In this document: positions 1 through 13,500 of the stretch, one piece after another
How positions within the stretch are numbered: position 1 is the first letter of the stretch
Layout: every line of letters begins with the position of its first letter
NCBI RefSeq assembly: GCF_036785885.1
Contig: NC_092322.1
Coordinates: 11,554,466-11,618,465 of the forward strand
Direction: 5' to 3'
Length of the DNA: 64,000 nt
DNA from: Coffea arabica
Taxonomy: Eukaryota; Streptophyta; Magnoliopsida; Gentianales; Rubiaceae
Translations under genes and position numbers: made by a program
The notes under the pieces: model-generated
The model's input: the letters and a program-made list of their open reading frames with translations, nothing else
Databases searched by the model: none
What the model was told of the DNA's origin: nothing

Positions 1-276
1 ACTAGAAAAGCATCCCACCATATCAGTTCACCCCAAAATATTCTTCTTCCTCTACCCCGGAATTCCTGCATATGTACCTTTATTGATTGGCCTATATTCT
101 TGCACTCCAAAACCTATATTTCTTGAAATTAGGCATCCAAAATTTCTAGGGTATACTTCAAGTTTTTGATGGATTAGCCTATTGCAAATGGAAAACAAGT
201 ATTTATTAGAACAGCATGATTTAAGTAATGTCTGCTCCACCCTATCAAATAGTAAAAGTTAAGGGGCAAGACTTGC

Positions 277-3200
277 CTTTCGTACACCACCAGCATAAGA
301 TGTCACAAGGCCAACTAGAATCCCACCAACAGCATTGAATATCACAGGGATCTGAATAAAAGACAAAAAGCATGAGAATTTGAAGTATTCAAACACCATC
401 AAATGGCTTGCCTCAAACATCCAAGTCTGTCATCAGATGCATAAATCCCAAATGTTTTATGTTAACAAACAAAAGCGTATCCTACAATTAACCCTGTTTA
501 TCCTCAAAGTGTTTATCTATGAAAAGATCTATATATTAATGCCTTAATAACAAAACTTCAGAAGATAGCCTACTGGAAGGAATCGGCAACTCCAATAATA
601 CAAGGATAGTCATTCACTGAGTAAATAAGCAGAAAAATATAATGACCAATTTATAATTCAAAACATGAGGAATTAATTCATTTGACTATTAGTGTCCCAT
701 GGACAACTTCCCATGCATAGTCAGAATAAACAAAGTCACAAAAGTAGAATGGCTTCAAATTATTGCGCATAACTGAAGTACAAGACAGCATATCTGGCTC
801 AAACCTTAGAAGCACATATGCAAATGTGATATATGTGAAATGTGTATTTGAATGTATTGCTTATCTAATGGGAGCTTGTTACAATGCAGTGAATGAATCA
901 AATTGACAGCGATAAATTTTGGTCATCAAAGTGTTTCTTTCTAATGATTTTTCCTCCTCACTGGTATAGGAAACTCAAACAAGGTACTGATTTCAGAAGA
1001 ATTACAATTTTACCCTCAGGCCACTTTAACATGATTCAGTGTCCAAGAATAAGAATTAGCAAGTATAGTTACCAAAGTCAATGGAGTCCAGTCATAAAAA
1101 AAGCCATGTTGTCTGATGGTTTCTCCATCAGGAGACTTGTAAAAACTAGCCATCAAGCACAAGCTTCCAATAATAGACATCTCTACTGTCATCAAGTATG
1201 AGGTGTGTTTCTTAACCTGTTACAGGGACAGGAAGCAAACAAAGTGGATCATTATTCATTATAGTGTATAATGTAATTAGCTAGCACTTCAACCATCTAT
1301 CTTCCGTTATTAAAAACTTTTGCCTACCTGAGATGCCCACTGACACAAAGCAGAAGCAAGACCAGATAGTACAGAAGCTACCAACACTGGAATGATTCCA
1401 CGGAATAGAATTTCTTCAGGATTGCTACTGCTTGAAGCTTTGCTGGAACCTTCACCAACACTTAAAAGGACAGCTGCAAGTATTAACAAGAAAAGAGCCC
1501 CAATTTGCTGGATTGATTGCTTTTGCCTATAAAACAAAATTAGAAAACACAGCTGAAAGGATTAGAAATCTCAATCGAGCATCAATACTGGCAAGTCTGC
1601 AACTGCCTGCTAATTTAGCTACCCAAAATGCAGTTCAGAACCATGGAGAGAATCCTAATATTGGCACATTAACATAGCAGAAATCAAGAATTTGCCCAAA
1701 AAAAAAACCATTTCAAATAAGAAGCAGCCACTAACACATCGATATCTAAGATAGGCAATTTATGAGGAACACAAAAAGAAAACTAACACTGACAAGGGTA
1801 GCAGCATAAAATGATCTCTCCTCCTAGGCATATCCATAAATCATAAATGACTGCCAACTACAGAAAAATAGTGTTCAACAAAGAATGACAGCATCTCCAG
1901 TCAACACTATCCCATGTTACTCCAAAAAAATCAGAGAATGATGGCACAAGTTCTTCAATAAGCATCCAGCTGCCAAAAACTAACTTCAAGAAGAGATTCA
2001 GAAAATTGCTATAACTCTCTCATAAGCCATCTATTTTAAAAGTAAAAGCCTTATACAGAAATGAGCTGCATACCTCAATATCATATACATGAAAAAAGCA
2101 GTGAAAAAAAGTTTGGTTTGGTTCAGCATTGAGAACGTCAAAGAATCAAGGTTTCTGTATGATATCTGCAACAAGCTATTTTGCAGTGCATATATGGCCG
2201 CTGGTAGTCCTGATGCAGTCAAAGAGCCAACTAAAGTCCACTCCTTGAATAGTTTCTTCAAAGTACCATCTTTTGCCATAAGAAGAAGAGCACAAATCAC
2301 CTATGAAGCATTTATAAAGAAGTAAGTTTTCAACAGAAACACAACCATAAAATTAAAGACATGAAGTGCATAAGGCAGATGGATTACCTTCACCACCTCG
2401 CATGTCAAAACTAAAGAAGTGACAGTCACTTCTCTCCTGAGGAAAAAATATTCAAAATTATATTCAAATACTGGAAAAGTACCCTATGCCGACATATGAT
2501 AAATACACTGTCCTCTAGATGGTAATAACTGATAAATGAATCAAAACCTGTCATTTTGACTAATAAAAATTTGAATTCACATAGTTCGTGTTGTATAACT
2601 CAGTTTCAATTTAGTGATTCCGCATCTTGGTATAAGCAACATGTTTGAATAACATACAATGGAAGTGTAAATTGCTGGAGGTAATTTGGTTAGCTGTCAT
2701 TAATATAACTATCCATAGGATTACACTGATATCCATGATGGGCAATATAGCTCACTGTTTGTTCTCTTGCTCGAGCTCCAGGAGTAGCAGACAAAACATC
2801 ATATATCCACACAGGAAACATCATTATATTCAATCATCCACAATGCAGTGCAAGGGATGGTTCTTCAATCGGACTTGTATTCTTGAATAGCAATCACTAA
2901 CTCTCTTGAACTTCTGAATCAGCAACTTTAGCACGAGGCACAGGCTGCTTAAACTTTCACCAATTCCCATCTCAAACTAACACCCGTAGTTGTTCCGACT
3001 TCCGAGTACTAAACCTAACAGCAAACTGGAGTGAAAGCTGGTAAAAAGTAAGACTCTAACTCTGTATGAAAATGGATAAATGGAGGCAAAAGCTTTCCTT
3101 GCTTCATTAAGTTGAGGAACATGCAGTGCCCGCCATGAGACAAACGCCATTCGCACTTGTGTATACAGATGCTTCACGTATTCGTACATAGACAGCTTTC

Positions 3201-3492
3201 TTTTTGACGGTTTACTATACTGTACTAGACAAAGACTCAAGATTTCTAGCACAAAGTAGCAATGTATAGATATATAACATTACTTCTTAGGATTGACAAA
3301 TTTTTTTATTTGCAATACTAATTAATTGCCGGCCATTACCTTGAGAACTTTATTATTCACTCCAGCTTCCTAAGAATTATTATAATTGGCGGCTATGCCA
3401 GCTGATATGATAATTAAAACGATCACTACAAAGATTAACAAGAAAATCAAAACTTAAAACAGCAAAGAAATATAAAAGCCTTTCCCAAATGC

Positions 3493-3530
<38 letters not shown>

Positions 3531-3783
3531 CAAAATATAGCATGATAGAAATCATCATTTATTCGCGAAAATTAATGAATTACATGAAAATGAAAATGAC
3601 AGAAAAAAATCCAAAGAAAAAGACTAACCCCGTGCACCGTTTGGAGATGAGAGGTTGAGCACCGTATTGTAGCGTGAGCAGCAAAGAATAGAACCACACT
3701 TTTCCGTTAGGGTTAGAAAAATGATCACCGGAGCTGGATTTCGTTACCTTTGACTTGGCCGCCGCCTCCGCTACAGCCGTCAT
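277..3783 (-). CDS. ROCK1: ROCK1-like nucleotide-sugar transporter, partial (3' end off window)
   Basis: Multi-pass membrane transporter of the SLC35/nucleotide-sugar family. Arabidopsis ROCK1 moves UDP-GlcNAc/UDP-GalNAc across the ER membrane and affects cytokinin responses; the same role is inferred here. Six exons on the minus strand: 3629-3783, 2388-2436, 2074-2300, 1328-1526, 1073-1216 and 277-351; phases join without a break and give 283 residues. Diagnostic segments are LLLTLQYGAQPLISKRC in exon 1, GSLTASGLPAAIYALQNSLL in exon 3, AAVLLSVGEGSSK and SGLASALCQWASQ in exon 4, and VGGILVGLVTSYAGGVRK in exon 6. The start is the ATG at 3783, followed by a short Ala/Ser/Lys-rich leader. The final C-terminal exon (a membrane segment and probably a Lys-rich tail in this family) is not in the window. 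The last visible intron begins with GC rather than GT. Intron 1 contains a (TA)n run. Confidence 0.88.
3496..3526. repeat. (TA)n microsatellite in ROCK1-like intron 1
   Basis: A pure alternating TA run of about 31 bases inside the long first intron of the transporter gene. It is likely length-polymorphic. No further function is visible. Confidence 0.9.
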
Positions 3784-5536
3784 GATCGGGCGACCAGGCG
3801 GCGGCGATCGCAGAGCTCTGGAGAATGTCTTGGAGGAGCAGTCAAAGTAGTTATTGTATTGAGCAGCTGCTGCTTTTCAGTTGCTTTGAACCTTCCGAGG
3901 CTCCTCTCTGGCACTAACTAACGGAAAAGTGCAGTATAGTCAAAGAAAAGAATATGAAAATGAATATAAAATTACAATTCAATATCTGATTATTTACAAA
4001 AAAAAAATATTCCCATATTCCAGCCCATCTTTTATTTCGTGTACATGACAATAAAAAAAATATATTATCATAGATAATGCAAACAATTTTTTTCACGTAA
4101 TTTAATCCAAACTGTATTCCAACAAAAAAAAAAATTATATGTTAAAAAAAAAAGAAAATAAATACTTACATAACGTTTGACTGTAAAGTAAAGTGATTTA
4201 TTTAATAGCTGGTTCAAATTTAAAATAGCATGATTTCAAGAATAATATCACAAGATTGGCTCCAAATCAAGATTTGGATGAACTTTGTGGTTGGGTTTCT
4301 CAATTGCTGCTTACAAAGGTTTGATGAAAATAGGCAACAGATGTTGGAACGAGGCTAGACGATGGATGATGAAGGGACGTTGGAATTTTGGGGGAATTAT
4401 GTGATTTTTCTTTAAATCCATTTAGTTATTGGACAAATCGGTAACTTGCCAGTGCATGCAGATGTGAATATGATCTTGCCGTGGAAAAGTGTCCGTAACT
4501 TAATTGCTAATTAACATAAACCAAAAAATGCAAAGCAGTTAATAAGCTGGTTGGTTTGATACGGAATGTTCAGATTGTCCATTTTAAATAGGTGCACCTC
4601 TCAAGTGGGTTAACTTTTATTGTTTTTAAATGCGAGGGTTAATGGAATGGTCAATATCAAGATGAATCACTTTTCGAATTTTAATGGACTATTTAATACG
4701 AAAAATAGATTTATGTGTGAAATGAAAATTTTGAAAAGCTTTTATTTTTTGGGCATTTTACCTGAAAAGCTTTTCAAATAGGATTAACCGTAATTTTTTC
4801 ACTTAATCCCTAATTGATTGATTTATAATTTTTTTTTGTTATATGTGAATTATCTTATCAATTAAACAGCAATTCTTTATCATTATATTAAACAACCACA
4901 ATGTGCTTGGATTGATATTAATTAAGAAAAAAAATGTTTCCTTACATCATAAAAAGTTGTATTTAGGAATGGCAACGCACGGAGGTGGGGGGAAGGGGGG
5001 ACAAAGAAGGGGTCCCCACCCTAACTCTGTTTGGTTATCATTCCTGATCAAGAATGCAACCCTACATTTTTTAAGTTTGAACACAATCCCCATTTCAATA
5101 AAGAATGCACCTTTGGTGGATTCTAATCCATTATCATACACCAATCTTAATCCTTAACATATGATAGGATATAAACGAACTTAATTGTTAAAATTTAATG
5201 AAAGTGTGAATAATATGGTCAAATTAGTGTTGCTGAAAAAAATTAAATTTTGTTAGCTTAAAATCTCATTTGTATCTCATGTATTAATGCTATATATATA
5301 TATATTTAATGGATTCTAAAAATGTCTATTTTTTATTCAAAAATTTATTTTTATTTTATTTTTAGTTATTTACCCTCTCACCATTTTGATTCAGTAAAGG
5401 AAAATCATATGATTAAAATGAGACTTTTTCTTAAACATATATAGAAAGTTCCAAATTTAGGACCTTTCTTGAGTACGCTACTTTTCTGTTACCCGTAACC
5501 CAATCCATCCCTTCTCAAAAATGACGGAGGATGGAC
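3784..5536. other. Intergenic: 5' flank of the transporter, AT-rich, no gene seen
   Basis: The stretch between the transporter start codon and the chromovirus holds the transporter 5' UTR and promoter on the minus strand, then AT-rich DNA with many poly(A)/poly(T) runs. No reading frame looks coding. Around 4966 the phrase GGAATGGCAACG resembles an end motif of hAT-type elements, but no matching end or target duplication was found. Confidence 0.6.
5532..5536. repeat. Left target-site duplication TGGAC of the chromovirus
   Basis: TGGAC immediately precedes the left LTR terminus TGTTAGG and recurs directly after the right LTR terminus CCTAACA at 14117-14121. Five-base duplications are the rule for Ty3/Gypsy integrases. 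The match shows that the whole 8.6-kb block is one insertion plus a nested one. Confidence 0.93.
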
Positions 5537-5879
5537 TGTTAGGGACTGAGCTGCAATTCACTCAAACCGATCTGATTATCAAGGAAAGAAGGAAGAATGA
5601 AGATAGGATGCGAGAGAGGAAAGTGAGCAGAAGGAAGAAAGAAATGAAAGGAGCAACTGAATCTGTTATTACTTGCCGACTGTACATGTGTGGGTCCCCT
5701 TTTATTACTCTTTCTCTAATACTCTACTAACTGCCTTCACTAACAATTGCACCACCATAATTCCCAAGGAACCCTTATTAATTGGAACGACACCGTTCGG
5801 TGTCCTAATCTCCCCAATTACTAACCCAAATTGCTAACCCAATTTCCTAACTTCTGACCCAATTACCCGACGCCTAACA
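5537..5879 (-). repeat. 3' LTR of the chromovirus
   Basis: 343-bp repeat beginning TGTTAGG and ending CCTAACA, matched by the two halves of the right-hand LTR at 10554-10688 and 13890-14116. It is the 3' LTR because the element is read on the minus strand and the polypurine tract abuts its inner edge. Confidence 0.93.
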
Positions 5880-5893
5880 ATTCCTCCCCCATT
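5880..5893 (-). promoter_or_regulatory. Polypurine tract of the chromovirus
   Basis: On the minus strand AATGGGGGAGGAAT lies directly upstream of the 3' LTR. This is the usual primer site for plus-strand DNA synthesis in LTR retrotransposons. Confidence 0.8.
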
Positions 5894-5908
5894 AAGGCAG
5901 ACTTGTCC

Positions 5909-8900
5909 TCAAGTCTGGAACTCAGGGAACTGACTCTCAATGAATGTCTTGTCCTCCCACGAAGTTTCATCATAACTCAAATGGTCCCATTTGATCAGAA
6001 ACTGTATGACAGGCCTCTCGCCGCGAATGATAACCCTTCTCTTCAAAATGGCCTCTGGTTTCAGTGGACACTGATCACGTTCATCCAGCTCTGGCAACTG
6101 AGGAGAGCTACACTTAAGTGACCCAATCTTCTTTTTCAACAGCGAAACATGGAACACCAGATGAATTCTTGCGTCTGGAGGTAGTTTGAGCCTGTAGGCA
6201 ACTGCTCCAACCTTCTTCTCTACCTGAAATGGACCATAGTACTTTGCAGCCAACTTGAGGCATTTCCTCACTGCCACAGATTGTTGCCTATACGGTTGCA
6301 GCTTCAAAAACACCCAATCCCCCTTATCAAAGCTTCTCTCAATTCTGTGCTGGTCCACAAAGTGCTTCATCCTCTGTTGAGCCTTCGCGAGATGATCCCT
6401 GATGCAGCTTGAAATTCTGCTTCTTTCTTGGACCATGTCAGCCACTGCAGGCATCACCGAATCCAAATAGGGCCCAAGTGGTAGTGGTGTAAGCTTGTAA
6501 CCAAAGAGGGCTTCAAAAGGAGTCATGTTCAAGCGTGAGTGGTAGGTGGAATTGTACCACCATGCCGCTAGTGAGAGCCATTTGCTCCACTGGGATGGAA
6601 GTTCACCTGTCATGCATCTCAGGTAGCTCTCCACACATTGATTTAACCTCTCACTCTGACCATCCGTTTGCGGATGATAAGATGAAGTGTAGTGCAGTTC
6701 CACCCCTTCCAACTTAAAAATTTTCTTCCAGATCATACTGGTGAACATTTTATCCCTATCAGTGATGATAAAGTCTGGCAAGCCATGCATCCTGTAGATG
6801 TGATCCAGGAATATCTGAGCAATGGACTTAGCTGTAAAAGGGTGAGTAAACTGGATAAAATGTCCAAACTTGGTGAATCTATCAATCACCACCAGGATAG
6901 TGTCGTACCCCTGTGACTTGGGCAACCTTTCAATAAAGTCCATAAAAATGTGAAGCCAAGCTTGCTTAGGAACAGGGATGGGTTGTAACAATTCAGGATA
7001 AGGGACATGCTCAGCTTTATTTTTCTGGCAAATATCACAACTCTGCACATATGCTATCACCCTGCTTCATGCTAGGCCAAAAGAATAGGGATTTGAGCTT
7101 CTGCCAGCAGTTCCTTTGGCTTGAGTGACCCCTTATGGCTGAGTCATGTAAAGTCTGGATTAATTTGTTTCAGATGTTGTTGGCACCTCCTACGTATATC
7201 TTTCCCTGGTACTTAAGAATCCCATCCAGCAGGATGTAGTCAGCATGTGAATTAGGATCCAAGGTTAACTGGCTCATAATGTCTTGGCTTTGTATGTCAC
7301 CTTCATAGCTCTTCTGTAATTCCTCCATCCAGCCAGGTTGAACAGATATGATAGCCACACAAAAGCCAAGCTCTTCCTGGCGTACAGCCGTATGCCTTCT
7401 GGATAAAGCATTTGCCACTTGATTGTCAACCCCCTTCTTGTACTCAATCTTATAATCCAACCCCAGGAGCTTAGTCATCCACTTATGCTGTATAGCAGTG
7501 TTCAACCTCTGATCTAAGAGGTGCTTCAGGGATTGGTGATCTGTTCTTATAATGAAATGATTGCCCACCAAATAATGCCACCATTTGGTAACAGCCATTA
7601 CCAAAGCCAAAAGCTCTTTTTCATAAACAGAAGGTCCCAAGTTCTTAACTGAAAGAGCCTTACTAAAAAAAGCAATGGGGTGTCCTTCTTACATCAGGAC
7701 AGCTCCAATACCTCCTCCACTGACATCAGTCTCCACCACAAAAGACTTGTTAAAGTCTGGTAGTTGGAGTACTGGAGCTGAGCACATCAATTTCTTTAAG
7801 TGTTCAAAGGAATCCTGTGCTTGATTGTTCCATTTGAAGCTGTCTTTCTTCAATAGTTCTGTAAGTGGTTTGCACACAAGGCCACAGTGTCTGATAAATC
7901 TCCTGTAGTAGCCTGTAAGTCCAAGAAAGCCTCTCAACTCTTTGACTGTCTGAGGTACAGGCTACTGGAGAATGCTACTGACCTTTGAAGAGTCCATGCT
8001 GACTCCCTTGTCTGTGATGGTGTGTCCTAAGTAGTCAACCTCCTTTTGAGCGAAGGCACACTTAGATTTCTTAACATAGAGTTGATGTTGCCTCAAGACC
8101 TCAAATACAGTTCTTAGATGTTGAACATGTGTATCCATAGTAGGACTGTACACTAAAATGTCATTAAAAAAAAACAAATACAAACCTCCTCAAATATGGA
8201 TGAAACACCTGATTCATCAGTGACTGGAATGTTGCTGGTGCATTAGTGAGTCCAAATGGCATGACTAGGAACTCAAAATGTCCACAGTGAGTTTGGAAGG
8301 CTGTTTTGAATGTATCTTGAGACTTGACTCTAATCTGGTGGTACCCAGCCGTGAGGTCCAGCTTTGTTTTGTACACTGAGCTAGCTAATTCATCCAACAT
8401 TTCATCCACATTGGGTATGGGAAATCTGTCTTTGATGGTCAATTCATTCAATCTTCTATAATCTACACAAAAATGCCAAGTTCCTTCTTTTTTTTTTGAC
8501 CAACAATACAGGGGATGCAAACAGACTGTTACTGTATTTGACTATCCCTTTCTGGAGCATTTCTGCCACCTATTTCTCTATTTCCTCCTTATAGCAGTGT
8601 GGATACCTATATGGCTTCAACTTGAAGGGTTGTGCTTCTGGTTTCAGATTAATGACATGATTAACACTCCTGTTGGGAGGTAGGGAGCTTGGAGTTTGGA
8701 ACACATATTCAAATTCCCGGAGCAGCTCCCTGACTTTCTGTGGAATAACTTCCTTTTTCCCTTCTGATTCACTTTTACAATTCAAGGCCATGCATATTTG
8801 TCTTTTGTACTCTATGAACGTCCTTAAATCCTTCCCTCTAATCAAATCCATCTCGCAGTTCTCAGTTTGTCCATGCAAGTGAATCGCACTTCCCTCATGG

Positions 8901-10509
8901 TGCAGGGATATCCTTAGTTGCTGAAAGTCAAAGGTGATAGGACTAAAATGTGTCATCCAATCTACCCCCAATATTATGTCTCATCTGTCTAGCTCCATCA
9001 CTTTTAAATCGAATCTGAAGTTATGTTGGTTGATTATCCAGTGTACATTTGGACAAATAGCATTGCTAGTCACAGTGGTTCCATTTCCCACTATGACAGA
9101 AAATGGTTATTCAACCCATTTGTAGTCAATATTCATCCCAATGACCTTCTTACTGTTAATGTAGCTATCAGAGCTACCAGTATGAAAACCTTCTCACCAT
9201 CTAGTATGCCTGTCAATGTAATTGTTTTCCTTAGCAAGGAATCAGACAATGCATGCAAAGACATCTCCATAGTTTGCCCTGGGTTACCAGTTTGTTCATC
9301 TTGTTCCCCTATTGCATCCTCAAAAGCAGCATCGTCCTCATCTTCTAGTATCATGCAGTTAACATGTCCTAGTGCACACTAGTGGCCAATGCTGTATTTC
9401 TCTCCACACTTAAAGCACAGTCCCTTACTTCTCTTATATTGCAGCTCCTGCGCTGAAATTTTCTTCAACTCTCTGCTATTCTCCTGTAGCCTGTTACTGA
9501 ATCTAAAGGTTTTGACATTATTATTGACAGGAACTCTATAGGTATTGCTGCTTAAGGCTGAGGTATTTCCCCTTGACATTCCAAACCTATTCTCCCCAGA
9601 TAGTCTTGAGTTCTGCTTGGAGTGTTTATTCTGTACTTTGAGTGAGTACTCTTGCCATTGTGATAACTCAAAAGCCTCAGTCAGTGTAGCTAGTTTTAGC
9701 ATTTTAATCATCGGTTTGATCTCTTCCTTTAAGCCACTAATGAAGCTAGAGATGAAGTAGTTCTCATCCAAGTTCCTATTCTTAATCAACATCAACGGTT
9801 TCAACTCTTCAAAATTTTCCTGATATTCCTCTATACTGCCTTCTTGTCTTAATTTGTTGAATTCCTCCACCACATCCTTACATATGCTATCTGTGAGCCT
9901 TTTACATAATAGATCTCCAAATTCCGTCCAACTCAATCTAGGTCTTTCAAGTTTAACATCTTGGAACCACTTATCAGCTCTCCCATCTAAGTACATTTCT
10001 ATTATTTCCACATTCTGGTGATATAAGATTTGGTAGTTTATAAAGTATTTATCACATTTTCGCAGCCACTCCCTAGGATTGTCCCCAGTAAACAATTGTA
10101 AGTCTATTTTTTGTGGATTCGAAAGCTGGAACTTACCCCAATCTCATTTGCAGGCATTCTGTTGATCTCCTTCAGGTCGCAACCTCTGATGATTGGGGGG
10201 TGTAGGAAGGAGTGGCGGCAGATCCGTCATTATTCTTTCCTCCCTGTCAGTGCTCTTGTCCTGCGTAGAGGTCATCTTGGATAGGAGTGCGTCGAACTTC
10301 TGATCCAAGGATTTGCTAAAGTTCTGTTCCATTCCGGTCAGCATATTCTTCATTTTTTTGTTGTTTTCTTCCAATTCTCTCTTCAAATTGTCCTTGAGCT
10401 GTTGCTGCTCCGACTGATGGGACAGCAGCGATTCCATCAATTCTTGGAGTTTGAGTTCTTGCCGCTTCACTTGATCTTCCAAAGTTCGGAATCTCATGCC
10501 TTCTGCCAT
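5909..10509 (-). pseudogene. Decayed gag-pol polyprotein of the Reina-like chromovirus
   Basis: Coding remnants read leftwards. A coiled-coil, Gln/Lys-rich gag N-terminus (10509-10144) and a capsid-like region with MFTGDNPREWLRKCDKYF lead to a CFKCG zinc knuckle (about 9385-9420). A protease-like stretch lies at about 9130-9350. Reverse transcriptase (8520-7962) has YRRLNELT and [13 protein letters not shown]; its catalytic box reads FFNDILVYS, so the first Asp of the usual DD pair is replaced. RNase H has an [13 protein letters not shown] motif (near 7700). Integrase (7060 to about 6150) keeps the D, D and E motif contexts (MDFIERLP, ITDRDKMF, SERLNQCVE). A chromodomain with FLIKWDHLSYDETSWED ends the frame. 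At least three frame changes and several stops break the polyprotein, so it cannot be autonomous. Confidence 0.92.
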
Positions 10510-10537
10510 AGAAATTGATTGTACTCCAAGGATCTAA

Positions 10538-10551
10538 GGCTCTGATTACCA
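10538..10551 (-). promoter_or_regulatory. Primer-binding site, initiator-tRNA-Met-like
   Basis: On the minus strand, two bases inside the 5' LTR, the sequence TGGTAATCAGAGCC resembles the common plant primer-binding site TGGTATCAGAGC for initiator tRNA-Met, with one extra A. Position and match support the orientation of the element. Confidence 0.75.
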
Positions 10552-10553
10552 AT

Positions 10554-13500
10554 TGTTAGGGTCTGAGCTGCAATTCACTCAGACCGATCTGATTATCAAG
10601 GAAAGAAGGAAGAATGAAGACAGGGTGCGAGAGAGGAAAGTGAGCAGAAGGAAAAAAGAGAAATGAAAGAAGCAACTGAATTTGTTATTGTGACGACCCC
10701 ACCTCCCCCTAAGGCGTACCAAAGGGTTCGACGGACCGCCTGCCCAACTCTCGCCAGGACTCACTCACTAGCTCACACGAATCACGTACATACACATCCA
10801 TCATGAACCATAAATAACATACCCAATTCAAGCTTATAACATACAAGGATAGGAATCAGGGTACAAAGTCTCGATACTCAAACTAGTGCAAAACGTATAC
10901 AATTCAAGTACAAAATGTTTCATTCGAAGAATAGCGCGAGTACAAGCCCAAAAGTCAAAGTTCAAAAACAAAAGACTACGCTAGTCTTTCTCAAATCTCA
11001 CGCCTCACTCGTACCCCTGTAAGGAAAACAAAACTAACGGGGTGAGCCAAAGTTCAGTGAAGTTCCCAAATATCAAATTGGTCAACAAATCAAGTGATAA
11101 CAAAGTAATAGTGAAATAGCGAGCAAACAAGTCCAATCAGGAAAATAGTACTTCAGATAGCCAAGTAATATCAGGTTCACATTCACATGTAAGGATACAG
11201 TAACCCATATCACGGCTCCATTCCAGCTTGGTCAAGTGGTAGTTGACACTCCGCCAACTTTCAAGTCATAACAAGTCCAAAATAAAACTCCACTACACGC
11301 CAATCTCCGTCCACCAATCAACCCCCTTTTCCGGGCCCGCACGCCACACGAAACACGGGTGGTAATACTCGAGTATACCGTTTAGTCGGGGAGATAACAC
11401 TCCACCCGACATTACAAGTGACCCAGGGTTCGTTATCTAATCGACCAGACCCTTGCCGGCTCGACTCGATTAACTAGCCACAGGGTTTCTGGAATTTCAG
11501 GCAAGACATATCTCAAGTACATGTAGAGCAAGTCAAGTGTAATCAATAGCAAGAACAAGTCATATTAGGGCAAGTGCGGTAAAGTACACCCTTGCCCTAT
11601 CATTCATTCATCATGTAATCATGTAAGTCAAGTAAGAAACACATGTACCAAGTACAATCGGATATTTGGAAGCACTCACCAAAATATAGTGCTTCAAGTA
11701 TTCACGTTCACTTATACTCCAGGCTTGGAGTCCAGATCTGCGATAAAAATTCAATTTGAGAACTTTGAAACACGAGTAAAATTCGAAACTGAAACGTTCC
11801 GTTCATTAAGAATCGTCCAATTGAAATTCATTTGAAAGACATTCGTGAAACACTTGCTAGCTTTTCAAATCGTAAGGTTTTTGTAGCATATATACTTGGA
11901 AACAACACTTGAGTTGAAAGTACAAGGAAATACAAGTTTACATTAGCCATTATATCTTTTCCCCAAGGTTACAAGTTCGTTTAGGTTTTAACGTATAGCC
12001 CTCGATAACAAAGTAGCAAAGGTGCTCGCTAGTTCAAGTGATAATCACTTAATCTTTACACAAGTTGCAAGTATTGTTTCCTAGTCCTCGAGTGTAAATT
12101 CGGGCAGCATGTCCTTTGTGTTTACCTAATTTTCCAGCCATTTAGGCTTCAATCCTTACTCAATCCAACCCAACATCATCCATAACATAATTTCAGTTCA
12201 TTAGCCATTCCATAGGCTCACAACAACACACGAACAAAGATTAAGCTAATATCAAGTGCGGAAATGCAATTACAAAAGACAGATTTGACGGGTTTTGCGG
12301 AAATAACATATTCAAGGCTACGCTTATCGGATTGATACGCAGCTTATACCATTTCGAAGCTAAGGCAAAGGCCTATAACTTTCATGAAGATCACTTAGTC
12401 AAATTTTCAATGTAACTTGATCAAATTCCCAACTCACATAACCTGGTTTCAACTATTCCGCTAATCAACCGCACTGCACTCAAACGACCATATCTCAGTC
12501 TACCAAGGTCCATTTAAGGCGTTCTTGGTGGCGTTACAAAGCTAAGACAAGGCACTGAAACTTTCATGTTTTGGTGGAAGGCTAAATCCAAACGGATTAT
12601 AGTGAATAAACTCAATCAAAAGGACTGAACTGTCCACGCGGAACTCTGGAAATTAACCTAGATCAGTGAGGGTATTTTCATCTTTTCACAAGCTACGATA
12701 CTCAGATTGAGCTGAAATTTTGTAGGCAACTATAAAATACTATTATCTACAACTTTCATGTTTTGACCTAAGGCCAATTAGGCCTCTAACATAAGGCTAC
12801 AAAACCGGACAGAAAAAGGGGGGAAAATTTTCCAGAATCTGGAATTTTTTTGGTCTTCAATGAAACTTTCTCAAATTTCTTATTCCAATCACTACCAAAG
12901 CCCCTTATATAAACTTATATTCAACATATGCAACTATACAACAAGTGTAGACAGAAATTAATCAAACCCTAACTTGTTTATTTCATCCAATAATCATCAC
13001 AACCACTTGCACATCTTGAAATCAAGCCAAAACTTAAGCTAAATAACATCTTAACGCAAGATTTAAAAGATCAAGGATCATGATCAGATTTAATACCTCA
13101 AAGACAAGTTTGGATGAGTGATAATCCACCTCCTTTGAAAATTTCTAGTTCCTCTAGCTTCCCAACTCACAATTAACACTTTAATCGGTTTGGAAATCGA
13201 TTTTCTCACTTGGTTTGGCTAAGATTCAAGAAGAAGGAAGTTTTCTTTTGCTCTCCCTTTCTCTCTCTCTTTTGATCGGCCAGCAGCAGAAAAAATGAAG
13301 AGGAAAGTGCAAAATTGGAAATAAGAAGGTTAGTTGCTCTCTTGGCCAAGAAACTCTAGGGTGGCGACACTTGTCGCCACCACCACCTTTCATTTTTCTC
13401 TTTCCTTTTCCTTGTTATTTTAGCCTCAATTTTCGGTCAAAGGCAGCTGACAATTAAGAAGATATTTTGCTCAAATATCAATGAGCTTGTATGGTAAGAA

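Noticed and set aside
4903-5157. Open frames and a GGAATGGCAACG phrase suggesting a hAT end
   Set aside because: No matching second end and no 8-bp duplication could be found.
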